This document shows, piece by piece, positions 8,712-16,585 of a stretch of DNA of 35,407 nt. Every line of letters begins with the position of its first letter. The stretch's first letter is position 1. A program made the position numbers and the translations under genes. Under the pieces are notes generated by a model, which was not told the DNA's origin, did no database searches, and was given only the letters and a program-made list of their open reading frames with translations. Location: the NCBI GenBank assembly GCA_947174505.1, contig CAMWJF010000044.1:1-35407 (forward strand). Direction: 5' to 3'. The stretch is from an uncultured Lachnospiraceae bacterium. Its GTDB lineage: Bacteria; Bacillota; Clostridia; Lachnospirales; Lachnospiraceae.

Positions 8712-8736
8712 GTATGCTTTACTATAGTAAGCATAC
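8712..8736. repeat. Dyad-symmetric element over the amidase promoter
   Basis: GTATGC (8712-8717), an unpaired T, the perfect palindrome TTACTATAGTAA (8719-8730) and GCATAC (8731-8736) form an 18-bp inverted repeat with one bulged base. It covers the -10 region of the amidase-deacetylase gene, so it could be an operator. Confidence 0.6.
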
Positions 8737-8749
8737 CGAAAGGCTGCAT
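8721..8749 (-). promoter_or_regulatory. Activator-type promoter of the amidase-deacetylase gene
   Basis: On the minus strand a -10 like TATAGT (8721-8726) has, 17 bases upstream, only ATGCAG (8744-8749) instead of a -35 box. That position coincides with the promoter-proximal repeat of the GATG array. Lack of a -35 with a regulator site in its place is typical of promoters activated by OmpR/PhoB-type regulators. Confidence 0.5.
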
Positions 8750-8806
8750 CAGAATTTCATCTAAGTTGCATCAAAATGCCATCTTTTTTGCATCAAAGTT
8801 GCATCA
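8741..8806 (-). repeat. Six tandem 11-bp GATG repeats (likely response regulator site)
   Basis: Read on the minus strand from 8806, six consecutive 11-mers are TGATGCAACTT, TGATGCAAAAA, AGATGGCATTT, TGATGCAACTT, AGATGAAATTC and TGATGCAGCCT. GATG is invariant in all six and the period is exactly 11, one helical turn. Direct repeats at 11 bp are how OmpR/PhoB-family regulators bind as head-to-tail dimers. The array fills the gap between the exported-protein gene (ends 8822) and the amidase-deacetylase gene. Confidence 0.75.
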
Positions 8807-8821
8807 TCTTTTCCCGCACTG

Positions 8822-9652
8822 TTATCTGGATACCTTCAGAAACAGTTCATTGATCCCATCGTAAAATCCCAGCGTCACCACCGTCTGTCCGCTCCCCATG
8901 CCCGCAAAGACATATTTACGGAAATAGGGCGTCGTCTCCAGAAGGGGATTGTCCGACTCATAGGGCGACGGTTCGCCAAGTCCCATATATTCCGCCCAAT
9001 CCGCCATCAGCGCATCCGCATCGATATCCTCCCACAAAACAGGCGTTCTCACATAAAATTCATATATTCTTCCATCATCCGCATCAATATAGGCGTCCAT
9101 CAGACGATTTGTCTTATCCGCATTTTTCTGGGAATTGGAGAGGCTCATCTTCCAGACCGCCACATTGTTGCGCGGTTCCAGCACATCGATCGCCGAGTAA
9201 AGCGTAACGTCGTAGGAAGACGCATCCACCTCCCTCACCTGCCCGGGCAGTATTCCCCTTTCCTTCAACAGCTCCAGCCCTTCATTGCACGTGGCATAGA
9301 TCTCCTCATCCGTGATCTCCCTGCCGGACGGTCCCCTGCGGTTCACCACAAAGGCATAGGATCCCTCCAGTTCCTGATACTCCACCTCCGCATCGGCCTC
9401 ATGCGCCATGGCGCTCATCTCGCTCTCAGGAAACGTCTGGCTGCTTAGACAGCATGACAGGATATATAACTTCTCATTGCTGTTCATCTGGTAACGGTAG
9501 CCCTCTCCGGCAATTTCCATACTTTCCGTATGCGGCCTGTCCAGAATCCCCTGATCCTTATACTGCGCCAGCGCCTCCGGCCCCCATATGGAAATAAGCA
9601 TCGCAAATGCCGCTAACAGTGGAAACGCCAAATAATATACTTTATTTTTCAT
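8822..9652 (-). CDS. Exported protein of unknown function
   Basis: A 276-residue protein that begins MKNKVYYLAFPLLAAFAML, a signal peptide or N-terminal anchor of about 26 residues, followed by a soluble extracytoplasmic part without cysteine-rich or enzyme motifs that I recognise. The segment DAYIDADDGRIYEFYVRTP resembles the strand pattern of PepSY-like domains, but this is weak. AGGA lies just before ATG 9652. A longer reading from 9781 would run into the kinase gene and lacks a signal, so I reject it. It follows the sensor kinase by 49 bases and precedes the amidase-deacetylase gene. A partner or inhibitor of the sensor kinase would fit that position but is speculation. Confidence 0.75.
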   Translation of the reverse strand: MKNKVYYLAFPLLAAFAMLISIWGPEALAQYKDQGILDRPHTESMEIAGEGYRYQMNSNEKLYILSCCLSSQTFPESEMSAMAHEADAEVEYQELEGSYAFVVNRRGPSGREITDEEIYATCNEGLELLKERGILPGQVREVDASSYDVTLYSAIDVLEPRNNVAVWKMSLSNSQKNADKTNRLMDAYIDADDGRIYEFYVRTPVLWEDIDADALMADWAEYMGLGEPSPYESDNPLLETTPYFRKYVFAGMGSGQTVVTLGFYDGINELFLKVSR

Positions 9653-9701
9653 ATGTCCTGTTCTCCGTGGTAAGCATGAAAAGAAAGACCTGATGTGCAT
9701 C

Positions 9702-11144
9702 CTAATCTTTGCACCTGCATGGTGCAAGGATAAAGCTGAAACAGGAACCTTCCCCTTCTTTACTCTCAATCTGTAATTCACTGTGATGTATCTTTAAAAT
9801 CTCCGCACACAGCGCAAGCCCGAGCCCCGCCCCGTTCTTGCTTCTTGCTCTGGACTTGTCCACCATGTAAAAAGCCTTGACGATCTTGCTCTGTTCCGCC
9901 TCCGGTATACCGATGCCATAGTCTCTCACCGCTATCTGGTAGCCCTTCTCAACCTTCTGTCCTGTCACCTCAATCACACCGGCCATATCGGAACCTGCGC
10001 CATCCCTCCCTGCACCGGTCTCCGAAGCCTTACAGGCATTGTCGATCAGATTTACCATCACTGTCTTGATCAGGTTCGTTTCCATCCGTACCACAGCTTC
10101 CTCATGCACAAAACGGATATCTGTGTCCTTTTTCTCCACAAACATCTCCTGTAGATATGCAAACAATTCTCCCACTGGCGTCTCCTGCAGCTGTACCTCC
10201 TCCTGTTTTGCCACGATGATATCCAGAAGACGGAAAGACATGGCTTCCAGACGTTTGCCCTCCGTATAGATATAGTTTGCCGACATGATACTCTTTTCCT
10301 CATCCAGCTTATGGGATCGCAGCATGTCTGCATATCCGATGATCGCCGTCAGCGGCGTTTTTAGCTCGTGGGCAAAGGCGCCCATGAATTCTTCCCTTGC
10401 CTCAATTTCCTCTTCCAGCTTACAGATATTTTCCTCCAGCGCATTTGCCATCCTGTTAAAATCCCCGGTGAGCTGTCCCAGCTCATCCCGGCTGATCTGT
10501 CTGGCACGGTATTTGTAATCTCCCGCCGCCATTTCTCTGGTCGCTCTGGTCAACAGGCGGATCGGTTTCGTCAGCAGGGAAGCGATAAACAGCATGATGA
10601 CCATTCCGGTCAACAGCATGACCACCGTTACTTTCCGATACAGCGAAAACCCAAGGGCACGTTCCGTGAATACCTCTGTCACATCCTTCATGGTCTCCAG
10701 ATACAGAATCCGGTTCAGCGCATTGATGGATACACAGGTGTGCACATAGAAACGGTCCTGCGCGCGAATCACACGGTAAGATTTCGTATGCTGATCCGTC
10801 TGCGGAAGCAGTCCCTCATCCGTGGTAAACCCATTGCTGGTGTACAGTATGTTCTTCTCCTCGTCCGCAATCCGCAAAAGACGCCCGTCTCCCTGTCCGC
10901 CCATTTCCAGTTTGGACGCAATCTCCTCCACCACGCTGTCCGGCAGGATACCATACTTTAGCGGCACATTCAAAGCCGCAGTCTCAAAAGCAAAGCTCAA
11001 GATGCTGCTCTCATCAAGCGCCTGTCCCACCTCTCTGTCCAGAGAAGTCTCGAAGACATTATTTACAAAGTAAAAACCGCTGAATCCCAACGCCAACGCC
11101 AGCACAATCATGGTAGACAGCACTAATTTGATTGAAAATTTCAT
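9702..11144 (-). CDS. Sensor histidine kinase (HAMP-HisKA-HATPase)
   Basis: A 480-residue membrane histidine kinase. The first helix is at about 6-28, an extracytoplasmic sensing region at about 29-168, the second helix at about 170-193, then HAMP and a coiled stretch to about 248. The phosphorylated His259 lies in FAHELKTPLTAIIGY. The ATP-binding domain shows the N box (NLIDNACKAS), G1 (DYGIGIPEAEQ), the F box and G2 (GAGLGLAL). It should phosphorylate the response regulator whose gene overlaps its start by 4 bases. Its place at the end of the glucan operon suggests it senses envelope state or the polysaccharide, but the signal is unknown. Confidence 0.94.
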   Translation of the reverse strand: MKFSIKLVLSTMIVLALALGFSGFYFVNNVFETSLDREVGQALDESSILSFAFETAALNVPLKYGILPDSVVEEIASKLEMGGQGDGRLLRIADEEKNILYTSNGFTTDEGLLPQTDQHTKSYRVIRAQDRFYVHTCVSINALNRILYLETMKDVTEVFTERALGFSLYRKVTVVMLLTGMVIMLFIASLLTKPIRLLTRATREMAAGDYKYRARQISRDELGQLTGDFNRMANALEENICKLEEEIEAREEFMGAFAHELKTPLTAIIGYADMLRSHKLDEEKSIMSANYIYTEGKRLEAMSFRLLDIIVAKQEEVQLQETPVGELFAYLQEMFVEKKDTDIRFVHEEAVVRMETNLIKTVMVNLIDNACKASETGAGRDGAGSDMAGVIEVTGQKVEKGYQIAVRDYGIGIPEAEQSKIVKAFYMVDKSRARSKNGAGLGLALCAEILKIHHSELQIESKEGEGSCFSFILAPCRCKD

Positions 11145-11800
11145 TCCTGCACCTCTAAACGGTAGCCAACCTTATAGACTGCTACCAGATTATGCTCCCA
11201 TCCCAGTTTTTTTCTCAGGCGCTGTACATGCAGATCCAGTGTGCGGCTGTCTGCAAAGTATTCCCCTTCCCACACCTTTTCATATAAGGTCTCCCGGAAC
11301 AACGCAACATTCTTATTCTTCATGAAAAGGAGCAGAAGACCGAACTCTTTATTCGTCAGTTCTACAGGGCGCCCTGCCTTAGTCACCCTGCGCGCGTCCA
11401 CATCCACCGACACATCTCCCGCCACAAGATGCTGTTCCGCCTTGTTATAACGCCTCAGTACCGCTTCCACCCTTGCCACCAGCTCTACTACGTCAAAGGG
11501 TTTTACCAGATAATCGTCAGCACCCAGCTTCAGGCCCTTCACCCGGTGTTTCACCTCATGCTTGGCAGTAATAAAAATTACCGGAATCCCCAGAGGCCGT
11601 ATGTACTCCATCACATCATAGCCGTCCGCTCCCGGCAGCATGATATCCAGAAGAACCAGTTCGAACTCTTCCTTCTCTATCAGGTCAATCGCCTGCAAAC
11701 CATCCTGTACCGCCGTACAGTGATAACCTGCAGAAGAAAGGTTTAAATCTATCAAGTCACAGATCGGTTTTTCATCATCTACAATCAGTATCTTAATCAT
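11141..11800 (-). CDS. OmpR/PhoB-family response regulator
   Basis: A 219-residue regulator. The receiver domain (1-118) has the acidic pocket (D8-D9-E10), the phosphorylation site Asp52 (LVLLDIMLPG), Thr78 and Lys100 (VKPFD). The C-terminal winged helix (about 125-219) has the ELTNKEFGLL, SRTLDLHVQRLRKKLG and YKVGYRLE pattern of the family. It should dimerise on phosphorylation and bind direct repeats spaced 11 bp. The array upstream of the amidase-deacetylase gene, 2.3 kb away, is a good candidate target. The start overlaps the FG-GAP gene by 8 bases and the end overlaps the kinase gene by 4. Confidence 0.95.
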   Translation of the reverse strand: MIKILIVDDEKPICDLIDLNLSSAGYHCTAVQDGLQAIDLIEKEEFELVLLDIMLPGADGYDVMEYIRPLGIPVIFITAKHEVKHRVKGLKLGADDYLVKPFDVVELVARVEAVLRRYNKAEQHLVAGDVSVDVDARRVTKAGRPVELTNKEFGLLLLFMKNKNVALFRETLYEKVWEGEYFADSRTLDLHVQRLRKKLGWEHNLVAVYKVGYRLEVQE

Positions 11801-12908
11801 TTGTAGTCTGCCACCCCCAATAAGCCCGCGCTTTCTCTACCAGCATTTCCATCGTATCTTCATCGCTGCACCGGTATGTATCCCTGATTTCCGTATCCGG
11901 CACAAAACCGCCAGTTCTCTGATAATAGATCTGATAATCACTCTCGACGAATAATTCCCCGCCTTCACCCTCATAGCTGTATCTGGCCAGAATCACGATG
12001 TCTTTGAGTCCGTCCCCGTCAATATCCCTACAGGTAACTCCCTTGAGCGCATAGAGGTTATCATACTCTCCCATAGGCTGTAGTACAGATACAATGTCTC
12101 CCTGCTCGTTCACCAGATAAATCATAAATATGTCATAATCCGCGATCCGATACGTCCCCGGCGTCACCTGCAGCTTACCCAGCTTACCAAAGGTCCGCAG
12201 ATAACACTGCTCCTGTATGACCCGGAAGCGGTTTTTCTGCAGCTCCTGCAAAGTGGACGCCGTATACAGAAATTCCGTGGATTCTCCATCCCTGACAAAA
12301 GCCGCGATGGATTCTGCGCTCTTATTCATTCCAAAGCGGTTGATCTTTTCAGAAATACGGTAGTCCCTGTAAAAACCGTCTCCCGTCTGATTCTGAAAAA
12401 GCACGTCGCCTACCTTGTAGCTCTTACCGGCATAGACGCCGCTCTCATTGACGCAGGATGTGATGAGAACAATATCCATCCTGTCGTCCCCGTTCAGATC
12501 CTGAAAGGATACCGCCGCAATGGACTGCACCGGCTGTCTCATTCTCCCCTTAACACAGTAATTTGTCTCCAACTGCTCCGTCCGGTAGAGAATCCGCCCC
12601 TCACGGTCCACAAAAAACAGCGCCAGCCGGTTATACCGCCCGTCAAAAGCAGGCACCATCAGAATGCTGTCCTCCTCATCCGGCTCCAAAGCGAAAATCT
12701 GATCCTCCACCACAAGAAAACCGCCACCCGCTGCTATCCCGTCCCGGTTCTCTATGGACATGAAACGATTATAGTAGTCCTCGTACTCTGTCAGTACGGA
12801 ATCCCTGCCCGTCTCCACCGGAGACGCCTGTACCATTTCAACGGAAAAGAGCCCCCAGACCAATACCGCCGCCAGCGCAAGCCCCCTCCCGCATCTACAG
12901 CTGTTCAT
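11793..12908 (-). CDS. Secreted FG-GAP/VCBS-like protein
   Basis: A 371-residue exported protein with a signal peptide (about 1-28, ending VQASP). Two segments, FQDLNGDDRMDIVLI (near 137-151) and CRDIDGDGLKDIVIL (near 294-308), match the calcium-binding DxDGDxxxDIV loop of FG-GAP/VCBS beta-propeller repeats. The rest is probably additional blades with degenerate loops. Such folds usually bind ligands or glycans outside the cell, and no catalytic motif is evident. GGAGGT lies 8 bases before the ATG. It overlaps the GH5 gene by 14 bases and the response regulator gene by 8. The position between hydrolase and two-component genes would fit a glucan-binding or sensing accessory, but this is inference. 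Confidence 0.8.
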   Translation of the reverse strand: MNSCRCGRGLALAAVLVWGLFSVEMVQASPVETGRDSVLTEYEDYYNRFMSIENRDGIAAGGGFLVVEDQIFALEPDEEDSILMVPAFDGRYNRLALFFVDREGRILYRTEQLETNYCVKGRMRQPVQSIAAVSFQDLNGDDRMDIVLITSCVNESGVYAGKSYKVGDVLFQNQTGDGFYRDYRISEKINRFGMNKSAESIAAFVRDGESTEFLYTASTLQELQKNRFRVIQEQCYLRTFGKLGKLQVTPGTYRIADYDIFMIYLVNEQGDIVSVLQPMGEYDNLYALKGVTCRDIDGDGLKDIVILARYSYEGEGGELFVESDYQIYYQRTGGFVPDTEIRDTYRCSDEDTMEMLVEKARAYWGWQTTND

Positions 12909-13980
12909 TTGTCAGCACCTCCACAATTCTGGGAAACTTCCACGTTTTACTCTCCCGGTCCAGCAGTGCGTATGCTCCGCAGTCCCACCAGATACAGGGA
13001 ATCCCATAACGGTGCGACTGCTCCATATAATACTTTGTCCACTCCAGACGCTCTTCCGTGTTCCCCTTATCCACACAGCCAAACTCTGTTAGGATCACAG
13101 GCACATGCTGTTCCACAAACAGGCTGTTCATCTGGGAAAATGCCTGCGCAATCCGCTCCCTCGTCCCGGCAGTATCCCACTGTGTGTCCCCGTCTTCCCT
13201 CTGGCAGAAGCTGTAAGGCGTATACATATGCACCGACACGATCAGCCGTCCGTCGTCAGGTATGATAAGTCCCTGCATGGCTTCCGTCTCACTGTTACCC
13301 GCGTAAGGACAGATCAACAGATACCGTTTTCGGTTTCCGCCTCCCGAAGCCCGCACCGTCTCCACAAAAGCAGCGTTCAGATCGTTGACCATATCCCGCA
13401 GCTCCTGCGTGCCAGAAGTCCACTCCACCTCGCTATCCCGCAGTCTCGGCTCATTCATAGACTCAAACAGAAGCTTTTCTCCATAATTCCGGAATCGTGC
13501 CGCAATCTGCTCCCAGACCGCCACAAACTCCGTCTGTATCTCCTGTGCCCGTTCTGTTTTCAGATCCAGCCATTCCTCATGATGCAAGTCCAATATCACA
13601 TACAAATCTGCACCGAGCGCCATGTCAGCCACTTCCTGCACCCGGTTCATCCATGCGTCGGAAACATGATAAGACGCATCCAGATGATCCTCCCATGTAA
13701 CAGGAATCCGCACCGTGCCAAATCCCGCTTCCTTCATTGCCCGAAACGTTTCCTCATCTGCTTTCGGATTTCCCCAATATGTCTCATATTCCAGATCGTC
13801 CGCCTCCGGCCTGTACTCCCTGAGTCCCGTTGCGTCCAGCGTATTGCCCAGATTGATTCCAGCTCCCATCCGACTGACAAACCGGAGCGCCTGCGTTCTG
13901 CCCGTATACATTAAAATAATCCCTGTCAGACAAAAAAGAACAAGCAGTATGCATAAGCCTGCCACTATTTTTTCCTTCAT
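12895..13980 (-). CDS. Membrane-anchored GH5 endoglucanase (CcsZ-like)
   Basis: A 361-residue glycoside hydrolase family 5 protein with an N-terminal membrane anchor (about 5-26). The family signature is clear: GINLGNTLD, RIPVTW, LDLHHEEW, the acid/base Glu177 in MNEPR, HMY at 251-253 and the nucleophile Glu299 in LTEFG. It should cut beta-1,4-glucan at the outer face of the membrane. Cellulose synthase operons normally carry a glucanase (BcsZ, GH8, in Proteobacteria); Clostridioides difficile uses a GH5 enzyme, CcsZ, in that role, and this gene fits the clostridial arrangement. ATG overlaps the CotH stop by 4 bases, so a frameshift in CotH should lower its translation. Confidence 0.92.
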   Translation of the reverse strand: MKEKIVAGLCILLVLFCLTGIILMYTGRTQALRFVSRMGAGINLGNTLDATGLREYRPEADDLEYETYWGNPKADEETFRAMKEAGFGTVRIPVTWEDHLDASYHVSDAWMNRVQEVADMALGADLYVILDLHHEEWLDLKTERAQEIQTEFVAVWEQIAARFRNYGEKLLFESMNEPRLRDSEVEWTSGTQELRDMVNDLNAAFVETVRASGGGNRKRYLLICPYAGNSETEAMQGLIIPDDGRLIVSVHMYTPYSFCQREDGDTQWDTAGTRERIAQAFSQMNSLFVEQHVPVILTEFGCVDKGNTEERLEWTKYYMEQSHRYGIPCIWWDCGAYALLDRESKTWKFPRIVEVLTNEQL

Positions 13981-15899
13981 GCTGCGTCTTCCTCAAACAA
14001 CGGTTTTATATAAATCCCGGTTTCTGGTATCTCCAATTCCAGCGATGTTTCCGTAATGATTTCTTTTTCCTCTCCTGCAATAATCTCCCACCCGACAAAA
14101 CGATACCCTTCGCCAGCCGTTACCGAAAGCGTGATCGGATAATCCGTAAAATACTCGCCCTGCCACATTCCCCGTCCGTCAAAGGTCGGCGTGATTGTAT
14201 TTAAAACAACCTGTCCTGCGTCAGGCTCTGTCATTTCTATTTCAACAGGCGCAAGCACGCCTTCCAGTCCAAAATCTTCTTTCAGATACCCCGCGGCATA
14301 TGGCTTCCTGCGCTTTATAAATGCCCGAATGTCCGCCACTTCTTCATCCAGACGATACAGGCTTTCTCTCCCGTAAAACCTTGTCAGATGTGCCTCCAGC
14401 GGCTCCCTCATCAACGCAAGCCAGTCCTCAATCACCAGCTCCGTATTTTCTACCGAAAAAGTCTCATTTGCAAGATCCATAAGAGTGAGGGTGAACTGCT
14501 TTTTGAACGCGTCGCTCTGACATAAGTTTAAAAATGCGGAACTCCTTTCCATGGCACACTTGAGCACATCCTTTTCCACCGCGTTTTCCCGCAGCGCACT
14601 TGTATTTACGTCATATAGCATCCACCGCCATCTGCCGTCTGAACAATTTACCCCCCCCCCTGTATTTTCAGTCTGTTTGCGCGTTCTCCAAAAAGCCTCG
14701 TTTGTGCCGGGCCAGTCTGCCCAGCTGCCAATATAAATCTCCGTAGCATAGTAGTCAATATAGCTTTGCATGTCGATGATATAGCCTGCTGACTCGTAAT
14801 TCTCTTCTTTAGTAAAATCTGTGTCCTGCAGATAATTTAACATCACATTGTATACCGACCAGTCCTCCTCGCTCTCGCGGACAAGTTTACTGTTTTTCAT
14901 CATAATAACGTTATCGGCATCGACACCATAATAGTAGCTGAGATATGCATCATTATATCTTTCCGTAAGCCAGTAGACACCCCAGTATTCCCCATCCAGA
15001 AACATGGCATACGGTTCATAGTTCATCGTGCAGAATGCCCTGTCCCTGGTCAGCGTGGACACAAACATATCCCGGAATTTGATAATGGCGTCCTGTCCGC
15101 CCGCGGTAAGCGTCACTGTGTCCGCTATATAGCCAGTCCCAAACAAATCCGCATAAAACCGCGCTGCCAGACTGTAGATTTCTCTCGCATATAAATTCAG
15201 ACTTTTAGGCAGATAGGCGCGACTGCTGCCGCCCTGAATCCGAATGCCGCAGGACTGCTTCAAACATACTTCCCGTTCCGTATTAAAAATCTGAATATCC
15301 GCCGGGCGCTCCCAGGCAAAACCATGATGATGAGAATTTGCATTTTCCCACAGAGGCTCCCCATTCCCATCGACAATAGTATCATATTTACGTCCAAGAA
15401 CATAAATTCCCGTATCATAATCAAAAAGATTCTCGGGAGCAGTCACAACAGACATAACATTCAGATCCTGATAGCCCACCTTCGCATCATATCCCACAAA
15501 GTAGCTTTCTGTCTTTATTCCGCTGAAAATTCCGTCTGCATCCTTGTAAGCCGCCCTCACTACCGTACATTTATCCACAGAATAGTCCGGCAGTTTATAC
15601 TGCGGGTCATCTGCCATGTCAGTCCTCATGGAATATACATTCGGCTGCGAAGTCGCATCATCTACAAAAATGGGAGTTGTATAGAGAATTGCATTTTCAT
15701 CCGGCTCGGAGCCATCCAGCGTATAATAGATTTCTGCCCCAAAAGGAGCAGTCAGTTCCAGTTCAAAAGGCTCCTCATAAAATCCGGATTCCCTGGAAAA
15801 GCACAGACCCGTAGGAAGGGTTCTGTCGTACAGAAGAAGCAGACCCAAAGTGCCGCATATCAATAACAGGCAAAATAACGCACGTTTTCGACTCATCAT
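13977..15899 (-). CDS. CotH kinase-like protein, set B, with G10 tract
   Basis: A 640-residue exported protein. A signal anchor (about 5-25) is followed by a small beta domain like the chitobiase/hexosaminidase C-terminal module (EIYYTLDGSEP, about 40-75), the CotH kinase-like core (about 145-480), and a C-terminal beta repeat (GYRFVGWEI). Core motifs are IRIQGGSSRAYLPKSLNLY with the likely nucleotide-site lysine, GVYWLTERYND, and RWMLYDVN, where the usual D-x-D metal pair reads D-x-N. Characterised CotH proteins are atypical protein kinases of spore coats; the target here is unknown. A run of ten G encodes part of Thr413-Gly-Gly-Gly416-Val417. The start overlaps the DUF4956 stop by 4 bases and the end overlaps GH5 by 4. 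Confidence 0.87.
   Translation of the reverse strand: MMSRKRALFCLLLICGTLGLLLLYDRTLPTGLCFSRESGFYEEPFELELTAPFGAEIYYTLDGSEPDENAILYTTPIFVDDATSQPNVYSMRTDMADDPQYKLPDYSVDKCTVVRAAYKDADGIFSGIKTESYFVGYDAKVGYQDLNVMSVVTAPENLFDYDTGIYVLGRKYDTIVDGNGEPLWENANSHHHGFAWERPADIQIFNTEREVCLKQSCGIRIQGGSSRAYLPKSLNLYAREIYSLAARFYADLFGTGYIADTVTLTAGGQDAIIKFRDMFVSTLTRDRAFCTMNYEPYAMFLDGEYWGVYWLTERYNDAYLSYYYGVDADNVIMMKNSKLVRESEEDWSVYNVMLNYLQDTDFTKEENYESAGYIIDMQSYIDYYATEIYIGSWADWPGTNEAFWRTRKQTENTGGGVNCSDGRWRWMLYDVNTSALRENAVEKDVLKCAMERSSAFLNLCQSDAFKKQFTLTLMDLANETFSVENTELVIEDWLALMREPLEAHLTRFYGRESLYRLDEEVADIRAFIKRRKPYAAGYLKEDFGLEGVLAPVEIEMTEPDAGQVVLNTITPTFDGRGMWQGEYFTDYPITLSVTAGEGYRFVGWEIIAGEEKEIITETSLELEIPETGIYIKPLFEEDAA
14651..14660 (-). 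repeat. Homopolymeric tract of ten G inside the CotH gene
   Basis: Plus-strand C10, i.e. G10 in the coding strand, at codons 414-417 of the set B CotH gene. Runs of this length slip during replication. Gain or loss of one base would shift the frame just before the RWMLYDVN catalytic segment. In the present sequence the frame is open. Confidence 0.85.
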
Positions 15900-16570
15900 C
15901 CTACTGTTTCCCCAGACTGGGCCACCCAGTTTACTGACTGGATACCGGGAACAGCCATAAGCGCATCCAATACATCCAGATTGATTTCACCCTTTGTCCC
16001 GATCTCACAAATCATCTCCTCATGCTCCGCGTCCCTGTTGGCCGTCCGCACCCGGAAGCTGACTACATAGGGCTTCAGTTTCTCCTCAAACTGCTTCCTG
16101 TCAATGGCCTGCCCTCCGCCGTTCACGATCAGCAGATATCTATTTCGGATCCCCGGCACCCTGCTTGAAAAGATCAAAACGGCTGCAATGAACAACACCG
16201 TGGTAAATGTCAGCCGCCAGTTTTGCGAACTCACACAAAGTCCCTCCGCCATGGCCCAGAAAATAAACATAGTGTCCCGGCTGTCCTTCACCGCTGTCCG
16301 GAAACGAACAATTGACAGCGCGCCCACCATGCCGAGTGACACTGCGATATTACTGCTGATCATCAGCATTACCACCACGGTAATCAGATGCATGATCACC
16401 AGTGACCAGTTGAACTTCCTGTTATACGCGATTTTCTCCGAGGAAATGTAGTACGTCAGATAGATCACCATTCCAACCGCCAAACCGCATAACAAAATCA
16501 GCAGCGTTGTTTTCACGCCGTATTCACTGCTGTTTGTATAAAAATATCCGAGAACCTCTTCCTTTGACAT
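15896..16570 (-). CDS. DUF4956 membrane protein, set B
   Basis: A 224-residue integral membrane protein. Four hydrophobic segments (about 20-42, 56-80, 98-112, 115-133) are followed by a cytoplasmic alpha/beta domain (about 140-224) that may have an ACT-like fold. The family signature SLGMVGALSIVRFRTAVKD (78-96) is complete and is nearly the same in the second DUF4956 protein in this window. Function is not established for the family. Genes of this family often neighbour VTC and CotH genes, as here, and a role as membrane partner or channel of the VTC protein is my inference. The gene starts 15 bases after the VTC stop and overlaps the CotH start by 4 bases. Confidence 0.88.
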   Translation of the reverse strand: MSKEEVLGYFYTNSSEYGVKTTLLILLCGLAVGMVIYLTYYISSEKIAYNRKFNWSLVIMHLITVVVMLMISSNIAVSLGMVGALSIVRFRTAVKDSRDTMFIFWAMAEGLCVSSQNWRLTFTTVLFIAAVLIFSSRVPGIRNRYLLIVNGGGQAIDRKQFEEKLKPYVVSFRVRTANRDAEHEEMICEIGTKGEINLDVLDALMAVPGIQSVNWVAQSGETVG

Positions 16571-16585
16571 AGTAAATCCGCTCCC

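Noticed and set aside
8741..8806. GATG array as a CRISPR remnant or minisatellite
   Set aside because: Repeats are far too short for CRISPR and have no spacers; the exact helical period and promoter position favour a regulator site.
9653..9781. Longer start for the exported protein gene
   Set aside because: It would overlap the kinase gene by 80 bases and bury the signal peptide behind 43 residues; ATG 9652 has a ribosome site and leads straight into a signal sequence.
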